64,000 nucleotides of DNA from Bryobacteraceae bacterium (GCA_025056865.1 JANWVO010000052.1:186001-250000), one strand, 5' to 3'. Positions 49,959-58,360 are shown, counted from the stretch's first letter. Notes: generated by a model not told the origin, from the letters alone. Program-made: numbers and translations.

Positions 49959-51059
49959 ATGAACATCCTCGTCCCGAACCTCGGCTCTACTTCGCTGAAG
50001 TATCAGATCCTGGCGATGCCCGAAGAGCGGGTGCTCGCGCGCGGACGCTTCGAGCGCGTCGCCGATTACCGCGCCGCCATCCGCGAGATCCGCGCCGGCG
50101 ACACGACGGTGGACGCGGTGGCGTTCAAGGCCGTGCATGGCGGGCCGCGCTATCAGGGCACATATGTCATTGATGAAGGCGTGGAGCAGGCGATGGCGCA
50201 GTTCCTGCTTGCCGCGCCGCTGCACAACGCCATCTATCTGGAAGCCATCCGCGCCTTCCGCGACGTGATGCCCGGCGTGCCGCTCGTCGCCGCCTTTGAA
50301 ACCGAGTTCCACCGCAACAAGCCGGAATACGCCCGCGTCTATGGCGTGCCGCAGGACTGGCGCACCGGGCACGGCGTGGAGAAGTACGGCTTCCACGGCG
50401 CGTCTCACGAGTACGTGAGCCTGCGCGTGCCCGAGATCCTTGGCTGCACGCCCGCCGACCTGCGGCTGGCAAGCTGTCACCTCGGCGGCAGCAGCTCGGT
50501 CTGCGCCATCGACCGCGGCGTCAGTGTCGACACCACCATGGGATTTTCGCCGCAGTCGGGCCTGGAAAATGCCACGCGGCACGGCGATCTCGACGTTTTT
50601 GCCGTTCTCTACATGATGGACCGCAACGGCTGGTCGACCGAGCAGGTGCGCGCGCAGTTGTCCCGCGTCAGTGGCCTCGCCGGCCTTTCCGGCGTCGCCG
50701 GCGGCGACGTCCGCGACATCATGGAGGCGGCCCGCGCCGGCTCTGCCGCCGCCCATCTCGCGCTCGACGTGTTCATCTTCGAAGTGAAAAAGGCAGTCGC
50801 CGGCTGCGCGGCGGCGATGAACGGCCTGGACGCGATCGCCTTCACGGGCGGCATCGGCGAGAACAGCCCGCCGCTGCGGCGCGCCATCTGCGAAGGGCTC
50901 GCTTTTCTCGGCGTGAAGCTGGATGAGGCGGCCAATGAAGACGGCACGGGAGACCGCGTGATCTCCTCAGCGCAGTCCCGTGTGCAGGTGGTGGCGCTGG
51001 CCACCAACGAGGAACTCATCGTGGCCCGCCGCGCGTGGCGCGTGCTCGCGCGTCAGTGA
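49959..51059 (+). CDS. Acetate kinase-family protein with altered active site
   Basis: Protein of 366 residues, shorter than standard acetate kinase (about 400), with the ASKHA fold: PNLGSTSLKY at 6-15, GFHGASH at 144-150, RHGDLD at 207-212, FTGGIGENS and TNEEL near the C-terminus. Three positions that normally matter differ. HRVVHGG reads FKAVHGG (Arg to Lys57), FDTXFH reads FETEFH (catalytic Asp to Glu114), and HLGNG reads HLGGS (Asn to Gly177). It may phosphorylate another acid or have lost activity. No pta gene is near. It directly follows the TPR gene, and its stop region overlaps the convergent nuoI by seven bases. Confidence 0.8.
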   Translation: MNILVPNLGSTSLKYQILAMPEERVLARGRFERVADYRAAIREIRAGDTTVDAVAFKAVHGGPRYQGTYVIDEGVEQAMAQFLLAAPLHNAIYLEAIRAFRDVMPGVPLVAAFETEFHRNKPEYARVYGVPQDWRTGHGVEKYGFHGASHEYVSLRVPEILGCTPADLRLASCHLGGSSSVCAIDRGVSVDTTMGFSPQSGLENATRHGDLDVFAVLYMMDRNGWSTEQVRAQLSRVSGLAGLSGVAGGDVRDIMEAARAGSAAAHLALDVFIFEVKKAVAGCAAAMNGLDAIAFTGGIGENSPPLRRAICEGLAFLGVKLDEAANEDGTGDRVISSAQSRVQVVALATNEELIVARRAWRVLARQ

Positions 51060-51562
51060 CCTTCGTCGCCGACGGCCACCGGGTGGTCCAGCCGGATGCG
51101 CCCGGTGGAGCCTTCCGGCAGCGGGGCCAGAAGCTGCTCTTTGCGGTAGATGAGCGTGCTCGTGTTGTAGCTGGCCAGCTCGAAGCCGTGGCCATGCGTG
51201 ATCGCGTCGGTGGGACAGGCCTCCACGCAGTAGCCGCAGAAAATGCAGCGGCTGTAGTCGATGTTATAGACCGCCGCGTAGCGCTCGCCGCCGCTGATGC
51301 GCTCCTGCTCGGTGTTGTCGGCGGCTTCGATGTAGATGCACTGCACCGGGCAGGCGGCGGAGCATAGGAAGCAGGCGACGCACTTCTCCAGCCCGTTGTC
51401 GTCGCGCTGAAGCACATGGAGGCCGCGGTAGCGCTCCTGAAACACAGGCGGGGCATCGGGATAGTCGTCGGTGATGATCGGGTTCATCATCTCCCGAAGC
51501 GTCACCGTCATGCCCTTCGCGATGGCGGCTGCGCCCTTCAGAATCTCCTGGACCTTCGGCAT
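51053..51562 (-). CDS. nuoI: NADH-quinone oxidoreductase subunit I
   Basis: Complex I subunit of 169 residues carrying clusters N6a and N6b. Two CX2CX2CX3C motifs are seen: CVACFLCSAACPVQC and CIFCGYCVEACPTDAI, with IYIEAADN between, as in NuoI. The N-terminal RYRGLHVLQRDDNG is typical. As with nuoA it is a lone complex I gene; either the nuo genes are scattered in this genome or these are extra copies. An AAGGAG lies somewhat far from the ATG. Confidence 0.92.
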   Translation of the reverse strand: MPKVQEILKGAAAIAKGMTVTLREMMNPIITDDYPDAPPVFQERYRGLHVLQRDDNGLEKCVACFLCSAACPVQCIYIEAADNTEQERISGGERYAAVYNIDYSRCIFCGYCVEACPTDAITHGHGFELASYNTSTLIYRKEQLLAPLPEGSTGRIRLDHPVAVGDEGH

Positions 51563-51640
51563 ATCGGCTGTTGCGCTCCTTCCTCCCCTTGTTCCTTCTG
51601 ATGCGCTGCGGCTCCCGCCGGGAGCCTAGAATCGCGACCC

Positions 51641-52102
51641 TCAGCCCGGCTTGTACAACGGAACCCTGTCCTCGGCGTGGAACATCGGCCGGCCTGCACG
51701 CTGCGCCAGCTCTTCGTACGCCCGCCGGTCGAACGCCTCCGCCGCCCAGGAAATCCGCCCGTCCGTCTCCACCAGGAACACCGACGGCACATACTGGATC
51801 CCGAAGGCGCGGCTGGCCGGATACTTCGCCGCGGCCGGATCGAGCAGCATCGGCAGATCGACGCCGAACACCCGCTGAAACTCCCGCGTGCGCTCTGCGT
51901 CGTCCTGGCTGATGCCGAAAACCTGAAGCTCCCCGCCCCGGATGCGCGCCAGGTAGGGCAGCGCCATCTGGCACGTGGGGCAGGTCACCTTGAAGAAGGC
52001 GAACACTGCCGGCCCCGCCTCGAGAATTGCGGCAAGCGAAAGCATGCCGTCCCCGGCGAGCTCCAGCGTGAACTGCGGTGCGGTGTTCCCTGGCTGCAAC
52101 AT
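51641..52102 (-). CDS. Redoxin (AhpC/TSA-type thioredoxin-like protein)
   Basis: Cytosolic-looking protein of 153 residues, without a signal peptide. It begins with the peroxiredoxin-like LQPGNTAPQFTLELAGDG, has a thioredoxin CPTC motif in FFKVTCPTCQMALPYL, and cis-Pro region YVPSVFLVETDG. The CXXC placed where peroxiredoxins have a single Cys suggests a thiol-disulfide reductase or bacterioferritin-comigratory-type enzyme. The ATG has AGGGA upstream; a TAGACT box and a leader hairpin lie further upstream. It precedes nuoI on the same strand with a 78-bp gap. Confidence 0.85.
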   Translation of the reverse strand: MLQPGNTAPQFTLELAGDGMLSLAAILEAGPAVFAFFKVTCPTCQMALPYLARIRGGELQVFGISQDDAERTREFQRVFGVDLPMLLDPAAAKYPASRAFGIQYVPSVFLVETDGRISWAAEAFDRRAYEELAQRAGRPMFHAEDRVPLYKPG

Positions 52103-52115
52103 CAGCGCGATCCCT

Positions 52116-52136
52116 GCTTCCGCGCACTGCGGAAGC
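52116..52136 (-). repeat. Hairpin in the redoxin leader
   Basis: A perfect 8-bp stem GCTTCCGC/GCGGAAGC with a five-base loop, 14 bp upstream of the redoxin ATG. Role unknown. Confidence 0.35.
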
Positions 52137-52201
52137 TGCTTCTTCCGTCCAGTCTAGCAGTGCGCGCATCCGGAGCCGGACGTCTGCAATGCCGCGCTGC
52201 G

Positions 52202-53473
52202 CTACAGCATCCGCAGCAGTTGCTGCGCGGCCACCAGCAGCGGATCCATCACGGTCGAATAAGGCGGCGCGTAGGCCAGATCCAGGCCCGCCAGCGTCTC
52301 CACATCCATCCGCGCCGCCAGGGCCGCGGCCGCCGTATTGATGCGCGCCAGCACGCCCTGATCGCCCAGCACCGCCGCCCCCAGCAAACGCCCGCTGGAA
52401 CGGTCCGCCACCAGTTGCACGGCCAGCCTGCGCCCGAAGAAATACCGGGCGCGGTCGCGCGCCTCGATCACCGCTTCCACCGGCGAAAACCCCTCGCGCC
52501 GCGCCTGCTGTTGGGACAACCCGGTGACGGCCACCGCCAGCCCGGCCACCCGCACGATCGAAGTGCCGGCCACGCCCGGGAAGCGCTCCCGCCGCCCGGC
52601 GGCGTTCGCACCGGCAACGCGCCCTGCCTTGTTGGCCGTCGTGCCCAGCGGGATCCACACCGGCCGCCCGCTGACGATGTGCCTCGCCTCGCAGCAGTCG
52701 CCGGCGGCGAACACGCCCCGCAGCGATGTCTCCTGATACTCGTCCACCGCCAGCGCGCCCGTCCGCCCCAGCGCCGCGCCCGCCTCGGCCAGCAGCTCCG
52801 CATTCGGGCGCATGCCCGTCGCGTCAATGACGAGATCCGCGTCCAGCCGCTCCGGATCCGCCGGCTCGTTCAGCCGGACCTCCACGCCGCAGGCCTCCAG
52901 ACGCTCGACAATCCGCTGCGTCAGCCACGGATCCTCCCGGTTCAGCAGCGTGGTTGCGTCGTGATGCAGGCGCACCCGGAGTCCGCGCGCGCGGAGCGCC
53001 GTCGCCGCCTCCAGCCCGATGTAACCGCCGCCGGCCACCGCAGCCGCCCGGGGCCGCTGCGTTTCCAGAAAAGCCCGCAGCCGCTCCCCGTCCGTGTCGG
53101 TATGCAGGGAAAACACTCTGCCGCCGGACGCTCTCCGCGCCGGCCTCGCCCCGGCCGCCCAGACGAGCCGGTCGTAGCGCACCCGCTCCCCGTTGGCAAG
53201 CACCAGCTCGCGCGCCCCATGGCGCACCGCTGTCACTTCCGCCTCGGTGCGGATGCGGATATTGCGCTCTTTTTCGAAAACTTCGCGCCGGTAAACGACC
53301 AGATCTTCGATGGAAGAAACCTGGCCTTCGATCAGATAAGGCAGGCCGCAGGCGCCCCACGAAATCCGCATGCCTTTCTCGATGACCAGAATTTCCGCCG
53401 AGGGATCGATGCGCCGCGCCCGCGACGCCGCGCTCAGTCCGGCGGCCACTCCGCCCACCACCACCAGTCTCAT
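52202..53473 (-). CDS. FAD-dependent pyridine nucleotide-disulfide oxidoreductase
   Basis: Flavoprotein of 423 residues of the CoA-disulfide reductase/NADH oxidase type. FAD site VVVGGVAAGLSAASRARRID at the N-terminus; a single redox cysteine Cys42 in the family motif WGACGLPYLIEG; NAD(P)H site AVAGGGYIGLEAATALRARG; second FAD motif VFAAGDCCEARH. No rhodanese domain is attached. It likely keeps thiols or CoA reduced, or reduces oxygen. The ATG at 53473 overlaps the stop of the STAS gene (ATGA), so flavoprotein and anti-sigma-antagonist-like protein are translated together. Confidence 0.88.
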   Translation of the reverse strand: MRLVVVGGVAAGLSAASRARRIDPSAEILVIEKGMRISWGACGLPYLIEGQVSSIEDLVVYRREVFEKERNIRIRTEAEVTAVRHGARELVLANGERVRYDRLVWAAGARPARRASGGRVFSLHTDTDGERLRAFLETQRPRAAAVAGGGYIGLEAATALRARGLRVRLHHDATTLLNREDPWLTQRIVERLEACGVEVRLNEPADPERLDADLVIDATGMRPNAELLAEAGAALGRTGALAVDEYQETSLRGVFAAGDCCEARHIVSGRPVWIPLGTTANKAGRVAGANAAGRRERFPGVAGTSIVRVAGLAVAVTGLSQQQARREGFSPVEAVIEARDRARYFFGRRLAVQLVADRSSGRLLGAAVLGDQGVLARINTAAAALAARMDVETLAGLDLAYAPPYSTVMDPLLVAAQQLLRML

Positions 53474-53892
53474 GACCCGCCGCCCGCCGTCTCGCCCCAA
53501 TGCTTCCGGACAAATTCGAGAATGTCGAAGCTTTTTGCAGTACGGTCCGGAAAAAGGAGGTTGATTGCGTCTGTTTCGGTCGCTCCAATGCGAAAAATGG
53601 TGGCCAGTTTTGTGATGACAAGCAGTTCCAGCCCCTTCTCATTCAGGCCGAACATCGACATGGCGCCGCCGGCGCGCGTCACTTTCGTGTGCGCCATCAC
53701 GAGGCAGCCCAGCGCGCTCGAGTCGATGTAGTCCACCTTCCGCATGTCCAGCGCGATGCGGTTCTTTCCCTGCCCCAGCAGTTCTTCCAGCACGGCCCGG
53801 AATTGCTCGACCGGCTCGCCGAGAACAAAACGGCCCGAAAGTTCGAGCACCACGGCTCCGCCCCGCTCATGCTGGCTGATGTGAAAGGACAT
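53470..53892 (-). CDS. STAS-domain anti-sigma factor antagonist
   Basis: Protein of 140 residues with an N-terminal SpoIIAA-like STAS domain (about 1-100). The phosphorylatable serine is in VDYIDSSALGCLVMAH, preceded by KNRIALDMRKV. A C-terminal extension of about 40 residues (LFPDRTAKSFDILEFVRKHW) follows. Such proteins switch partner kinases or sigma regulators by phosphorylation; no kinase or phosphatase gene is near. The ATG at 53892 (MSFHISQHE) is preferred because TACAAT lies 10 bp before it. An upstream ATG at 53916 (MADTIIVP) would overlap the divergent gene start and contain the -10. Confidence 0.85.
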   Translation of the reverse strand: MSFHISQHERGGAVVLELSGRFVLGEPVEQFRAVLEELLGQGKNRIALDMRKVDYIDSSALGCLVMAHTKVTRAGGAMSMFGLNEKGLELLVITKLATIFRIGATETDAINLLFPDRTAKSFDILEFVRKHWGETAGGGS

Positions 53893-53901
53893 CGGAACTA
53901 T

Positions 53902-53908
53902 TATTGTA
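53902..53908. promoter_or_regulatory. Shared symmetric -10 element, STAS gene/sugar enzyme pair
   Basis: TATTGTA reads TATTGT on the plus strand (53902-53907), seven bases before the ATG at 53915. It reads TACAAT on the minus strand (53903-53908), ten bases before the ATG at 53892. Twenty-two bases separate the two starts, and no Shine-Dalgarno is present on either side. Confidence 0.58.
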
Positions 53909-53914
53909 TCTGCC

Positions 53915-55906
53915 ATGCTGCCGCCGGACCTCAACCGCCGCCAGTTCGCCGCCTCCCTTGCCGCGGCCCTTCAGCCGCAGCCCGCGCCCCGCCGGCTCCG
54001 CCGGGCCGAGTGCTTCTTCGGGCTGCACTTCGACCTGCACCCGAATGAGAAGGACACGGCCCTTGGCCGCGACGTCACCCCCGAAGCCGTCGGCAGGCTG
54101 CTGGACCGGGTGCGCCCGGACTTCGTGCAGTACGACGCCAAGGGCCATCCCGGCTGGCTCGGCTGGCCCTCCGACGTGGGCCCTTCCGCGCCTGGCATCG
54201 TGCGCGATTCGCTCGCCGTATGGCGCGCGGAAACAGAGCGGCGCGGCATCGCGCTCTTCATCCACTTCTCGGGTGTCTGGGACGGAGAGGCCGTGCGCCG
54301 CCACCCGGAGTGGGCCCGCATCCGTCCGGACGGCAGGCCCGACGACCGCAACACCTCCACCTTCGGCCCCTACGCCGACCGCCTCATGATCCCGCAATTG
54401 CGCGAGGCGGCCACGAAATACCGGCTCGACGGAGCCTGGATCGATGGCGAATGCTGGGCGGTGCAGCCGGACTACTGCGAAGCGGCGCTCCGCGCCTTCG
54501 GCAGGCCCGCGCCCCGCAAGCCGGGCGAGCCGTATTGGCTCGAGTGGCTCGAGTTCCAGCGCGGGCAGTTCCGCCGCTACGTGCGCCATTACGTCGAGGA
54601 GCTGCACCGCAGCCACCCGGATTTCCAGATCGCCAGCAATTGGCTCTATTCGACCATGGTTCCCGAAGAGCCCTCGCTCCCGGTCGACTTCCTTTCCGGC
54701 GACTATCTGGGCAATGCGAGCATCTCGACCGCGCGGCTGGAGGCCCGCTATCTGGCGCAGACCGGCAGGCCCTGGGATCTGATGGCATGGGGCTTTCAGC
54801 AGGCCGAGTCGAACACCGTCGGACACATTTTCAAGCCCGCCGTGCAGCTTATGCAGGAAGCCGGCGTCGTGCTGGCGCAGTCCGGCGGTTTCCAGATTTA
54901 CTATCACCCGGCGCGCACCGGCCACTTCGAGGACGCGCACATCGAAATCATGGCCGCCGTGGCCCGCCACTGCCGGAGCCTGCAACCGGTGAGCCAGGGC
55001 ACGGAGACGGTGCCGCAGATTGGCGTCGTGTTCTCGAAAGAGTCGCTCTACCGCACGGGAAACCGGCTCTTCGGCGGCTGGGGCAAGCTGCTCGATCCGG
55101 CGCGCGGCTGGGTAGATCTGCTCGTGGCCTGTCAGTGGTCGGTCGATGTGCTGCCAGACTGGAAGCTGGGCCGCATCGCCGCCCGGTATCCGTTTCTCGT
55201 GCTGCCGGACTGGGAAGCCCCCGGCAGCGAGTGCCTGGAAACGCTGCTGGAATACGCGCGCAATGGCGGACGTCTGCTGGTGTGCGGAGCGCACAACGCG
55301 CAGTCGTTGGCCGGCAGGCTTGGTTTCCGCGCCCTCGGCGAGCCGGCGCGGCAGACCGCCTGGCTGCGCCACGGCGCCATCGCCAATGCCACAGGCGTCT
55401 GGCTCGACGTGGAGCCGGACGGCGCGGAGGTCCTGGACTGGCGATATCCGGAGCTCAACACAACGCGCGAGGGGCGTCCCGCCGCATTGGGCGCAAAATT
55501 CGGCCGTGGCCACGTCCTTGTCGTTCCCGGAGCCATCGGCGCGGTCTACGCAGCCACGCACGCCGCGTCCGTGCGCGGCTTTGGCCGCGCTCTCATTGCG
55601 CCGCACTTCCGGCCTCTCGTGCAGGTCGACGCCCCGCCCACCGTGGAAGTGGTCTTGCGCCGCAAGGGCCAGGCGCTGCGGATCCACCTGGTCAACACCA
55701 CAGCCATGCAGGTGGCGGGCGATTGGGCCACGGTGGACTTCGTCCCCCCGGTGGGTCCGGTGCGCCTGCTGTGGCGGGGGACGAAACCAAAGGACTCGCG
55801 GCTCGAGCCCGGCGGCAGCCCGCTGACATGGAGGCGCACGGCGGAAGGCTTCACGGCGCTGATTCCGCGGCTCGATGTGCACGCCGCGGCGGTCGTGGTA
55901 ACATAA
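53915..55906 (+). CDS. Glycoside hydrolase-like protein (alpha-L-fucosidase-type barrel)
   Basis: Protein of 663 residues. A probable Tat-like signal (NRRQFAASLAAAL) is followed by a (beta/alpha) barrel with RPDFVQYDAKGHPGW, IALFIHFSGVWDGEAV, and WIDGECWAVQPDYCE, where Asp and Glu are likely catalytic or ligand-binding. The middle (about 350-480) resembles the glutamine-amidotransferase-like domain of GH42-type proteins (FLVLPDWEAPGSECLETLLEYARNGGRLLV), and the C-terminus is a beta-sandwich. Substrate unknown. The ATG is only seven bases behind a TATTGT box. tRNA-Val follows 18 bp after the stop. Confidence 0.7.
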   Translation: MLPPDLNRRQFAASLAAALQPQPAPRRLRRAECFFGLHFDLHPNEKDTALGRDVTPEAVGRLLDRVRPDFVQYDAKGHPGWLGWPSDVGPSAPGIVRDSLAVWRAETERRGIALFIHFSGVWDGEAVRRHPEWARIRPDGRPDDRNTSTFGPYADRLMIPQLREAATKYRLDGAWIDGECWAVQPDYCEAALRAFGRPAPRKPGEPYWLEWLEFQRGQFRRYVRHYVEELHRSHPDFQIASNWLYSTMVPEEPSLPVDFLSGDYLGNASISTARLEARYLAQTGRPWDLMAWGFQQAESNTVGHIFKPAVQLMQEAGVVLAQSGGFQIYYHPARTGHFEDAHIEIMAAVARHCRSLQPVSQGTETVPQIGVVFSKESLYRTGNRLFGGWGKLLDPARGWVDLLVACQWSVDVLPDWKLGRIAARYPFLVLPDWEAPGSECLETLLEYARNGGRLLVCGAHNAQSLAGRLGFRALGEPARQTAWLRHGAIANATGVWLDVEPDGAEVLDWRYPELNTTREGRPAALGAKFGRGHVLVVPGAIGAVYAATHAASVRGFGRALIAPHFRPLVQVDAPPTVEVVLRRKGQALRIHLVNTTAMQVAGDWATVDFVPPVGPVRLLWRGTKPKDSRLEPGGSPLTWRRTAEGFTALIPRLDVHAAAVVVT

Positions 55907-55924
55907 GGGTGATCCCTTCACAAC

Positions 55925-56001
55925 GGGCTCGTAGCTCAGTTGGTTAGAGCGCTACCTTGACACGGTAGAGGTCGCAGATTCGAGTTCTGCCGAGCCCACC
56001 A
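55925..56001 (+). tRNA. tRNA-Val(GAC)
   Basis: A 77-nt cloverleaf with encoded CCA. The acceptor stem GGGCTCG pairs with CGAGCCC; the D arm is GCTC/GAGC; the anticodon stem CTACC/GGTAG has loop TTGACAC, giving anticodon GAC. The T arm is GCAGA/TCTGC with loop TTCGAGT. All stems pair perfectly. It lies just downstream of the glycoside hydrolase-like gene, and a lower-GC region begins about 1.2 kb after it. Confidence 0.97.
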
Positions 56002-56183
56002 CCTTCTCCCGCGAGTCCAGTCGTTCACCTTGTCAACAAACGGCCACAGGGCGCGCGTCCCATGTCGCCACCCATGTGGCTGGCCCCGGAAGGCAACGAT
56101 TTCTGCTTCATCCACGCGCCCGGGTCGGCCAACTCCTTCGGCGCCTCGCGCAGCGCCTCTGCCACCGGCAGGCAGGCCGCGCC

Positions 56184-57161
56184 TTAAGGAAGCGTGACCA
56201 GCCGGTAGTGGAACCGGTCTCCCGAAGCGCCATTGATCAGCAATTGGCGCCCGAAGCCGCCGAACAGGATCCTCCCGTGCCCGAGCGCGCCAGAAGTCTC
56301 CGGATCGCTCCAGCGACCGCCCACCCGGTCGAAGCGGCGGATGCCGCCAACCGCCCCAAAGATCTCGCCCCTGTCCAGCACCGCAAGGCCGAGGAAAGAA
56401 AGCGGCGAGCCATCGGGTGCCGTCGGCACGGCAGGCCGGTGGATGTCCAGGATTTCACCGCGCGGGTTGACCTCGGCCAGGACGCCGCTGGCCGGCGCGT
56501 AAACAGCCACGCGGTCGCTCGAGACCGCCAGTCCGGGATCCCCGTGCGGCGGCAGCGCCTCCCCGAGCGGTTCAGTTTGTGGAAACAGCCGCCTCTCAAG
56601 CACCCGATGCAGAAGTTGACCGCCGGAGCTCCAATGCCAAAGAACCGGACTTGTGCTGTCCGGGCTGCCACCGGCCCGGACATCATCCCCCAGCGCCCAC
56701 ACGGTTTCGTCCGGCGCCACCGCCAACCTTGCCGGGCGGAACGGTGTCACCTTTTCCGCATGCAACGGTTGGCCGCCGGAAGAAAGGAACAACAGCCACA
56801 GCGAACGGGTGCCCTTCACATTCCGTGTGACTGCGGAGATCACGAACCGTTTCCTGTCCAGAAAGACCGCCAGATCGATAGGGAACACCTCTTCGGCCTC
56901 CGGTGCCTGCGCGGTCACGCGGGCGAAGATGCGGTCCGCCTCCGGGTCGATCACGGTAAAATGCGGCGATCCGTCCCCCGGAAAATGCAGAAAAACCAGC
57001 AGCCCGTAATGCCACGTGGGCATCGCAGTTTTTCCTCCGGGAAGCGTGAGCAGCCGGAAGTCGCGCGTCTGGGCATTCTGCCAGTGCATACGGGTGGCGG
57101 AAAACGCCGGCTTCTTGACAGCGCCCAGCGCCAGAATCGAAAGGAACTCGGCGCGGTTCAT
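56184..57161 (-). CDS. Exported beta-propeller-like protein of unknown function
   Basis: Protein of 325 residues. The N-terminus MNRAEFLSILALGAVKKPAFSATR resembles a weak Tat/Sec signal. The body is beta-rich with repeated phrases such as GQPLHAEKVTPFRPARLAVAPDETVWALGDD and LDRGEIFGAVGGIRRFDRVGGRW, like a six- or seven-bladed propeller (6-bladed NHL/TolB-like). No catalytic motif. The ATG at 57161 has AGGAGG eight bases away, so the longer frame from 57272 is rejected. Monocistronic. Confidence 0.68.
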   Translation of the reverse strand: MNRAEFLSILALGAVKKPAFSATRMHWQNAQTRDFRLLTLPGGKTAMPTWHYGLLVFLHFPGDGSPHFTVIDPEADRIFARVTAQAPEAEEVFPIDLAVFLDRKRFVISAVTRNVKGTRSLWLLFLSSGGQPLHAEKVTPFRPARLAVAPDETVWALGDDVRAGGSPDSTSPVLWHWSSGGQLLHRVLERRLFPQTEPLGEALPPHGDPGLAVSSDRVAVYAPASGVLAEVNPRGEILDIHRPAVPTAPDGSPLSFLGLAVLDRGEIFGAVGGIRRFDRVGGRWSDPETSGALGHGRILFGGFGRQLLINGASGDRFHYRLVTLP

Positions 57162-57508
57162 CCTCTTTCCTCCTTTCGCCTCCACCCTGAGGTCTGGCGA
57201 ATCACCTGACCCCGGCAGTCTGGAGCATCGCGGGAATCCTCTCCCGCAGCGGCATCCCCGCGCCGATGGCAAGGCCGCAGCTCAGAGGGCTGCAAAAAGA
57301 GAAAAGCGGCTCGCCTACACAGCGTGCGGTCGCATCGAGTTGAGGTGAGATAAACAAGCCAGGAGGAGAGGCGCTAGATCAAATGGCGGGCACGAGGGTG
57401 GTAACGCATCCCGCTTTCGTCAGTTCCGGTGTTGGTCCTTCCACAAGGCAAAGCGGGGCGAACCGGTGGTTCGCCCCACAGGAGGGTTTAAACTGACGGG
57501 AAGGCAGC
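57162..57508. other. Gene-free spacer after the PEP-CTERM gene
   Basis: Both flanking genes are on the minus strand. The stretch has no credible reading frame. It contains the terminator hairpin of the PEP-CTERM gene and, at its low end, the ribosome binding site of the propeller gene. Base composition is less GC-rich than the average of the window. Confidence 0.5.
57455..57477 (-). terminator. Terminator hairpin after the PEP-CTERM gene
   Basis: A perfect 10-bp stem GGGGCGAACC/GGTTCGCCCC with a three-base loop, 32 bp past the stop. On the minus strand it is followed by GCTTTGCCTTG, only a weak T-tract. Confidence 0.6.
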
Positions 57509-58288
57509 TTAACCGTTGCGCAAAGACTTGCGCCTGCGCAGCAAATAGAGTGCCAGCCCCACTGTGCCCATCAAGGCATAAGTGCCAGGTTCAGGCACCC
57601 CGATAGCGCTGCCAGACTGCCACTGAACCCACAGGCCCGTTGGATTATCATAAGGTCGTCCTGCCAATGGGATGTTCTGTACTGTAAACACCACGTCGTA
57701 AGAGCCAGCAGGCAGCCAGTTGTAGGTCAGAGTGCCTACGCCGCCGGCATAGCAAGAGGCACCTGGACATCCGGGGGTTCCGGGGCCGCGGTAACCGAAT
57801 TCACCAGCCCCGTTCGGACCGTTCGGTGGAAACGGGAATGAATTGAATGACGCGAAGAGAGTGGCACCTTGCTTCAGCTCAACCGAGACCGGGATGTTGT
57901 CTGCCCAAACCAGCGCCGTCATTGACACGTTCCAGAAAGAGAAGGTGTTGGGCAGAGTGAAGGTGGTGTAAAACACGTAGTCACCCGCTGGAAAATTCTG
58001 ATTGCCTCCGCCCGATCCGGGCGTAATCCAGCGCACTTGATTGGGCCCGGAGGTGATGTCCGAGCGCCATGCGACATTCCTGGACGCATAGGTTTTCGAA
58101 TCTCCCCCGTAACCTAGGTCCTTATAGTGGGGATCCTGCACCAGCCCCACGAGAGCGGTTCCAGAGGAATCCACACCAGTGTTGTAGAGTGAGTAGCTCT
58201 GTCCAGGCGTGAGCAGGTTGATCGTGTATCCCCAACCCAACCCAGCAAACAGAGGCAACGATACAAGCCAACAGAGGAACGATCTCAT
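57509..58288 (-). CDS. PEP-CTERM sorting-domain protein
   Basis: Exported protein of 259 residues with a signal peptide (MRSFLCWLVSLPLFAGLGWG) and a C-terminal exosortase sorting signal: VPEPGTYALMG, a hydrophobic helix (TVGLALYLL), then RRRKSLRNG. The middle is a beta-sandwich-like domain rich in Gly/Asn/Tyr with a possible disulfide loop (CPGASC). Such proteins are processed by exosortase and linked to biofilm or exopolysaccharide; no exosortase is in the window. GGGAGG is nine bases before the ATG at 58288. Codon use is less GC-biased than in its neighbours. A strong sigma-70-like promoter with palindromes lies upstream. Confidence 0.88.
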   Translation of the reverse strand: MRSFLCWLVSLPLFAGLGWGYTINLLTPGQSYSLYNTGVDSSGTALVGLVQDPHYKDLGYGGDSKTYASRNVAWRSDITSGPNQVRWITPGSGGGNQNFPAGDYVFYTTFTLPNTFSFWNVSMTALVWADNIPVSVELKQGATLFASFNSFPFPPNGPNGAGEFGYRGPGTPGCPGASCYAGGVGTLTYNWLPAGSYDVVFTVQNIPLAGRPYDNPTGLWVQWQSGSAIGVPEPGTYALMGTVGLALYLLRRRKSLRNG

Positions 58289-58360
58289 TCTCTTGCACCT
58301 CCCTGACGGCTCCGGGGCGCGGTCCACTGACCGACGCAACGGGCGTATACCTTCCTCGAC

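Noticed and set aside
53867-55921. 684-codon open frame antisense to the glycoside hydrolase-like gene
   Set aside because: Shadow frame with no domain; it would also overlap the STAS gene start.
56043-56186. Short frame beside tRNA-Val (about 41 codons) as a gene or phage remnant
   Set aside because: No recognisable sequence, no ribosome binding site, and no repeated tRNA end or integrase nearby.
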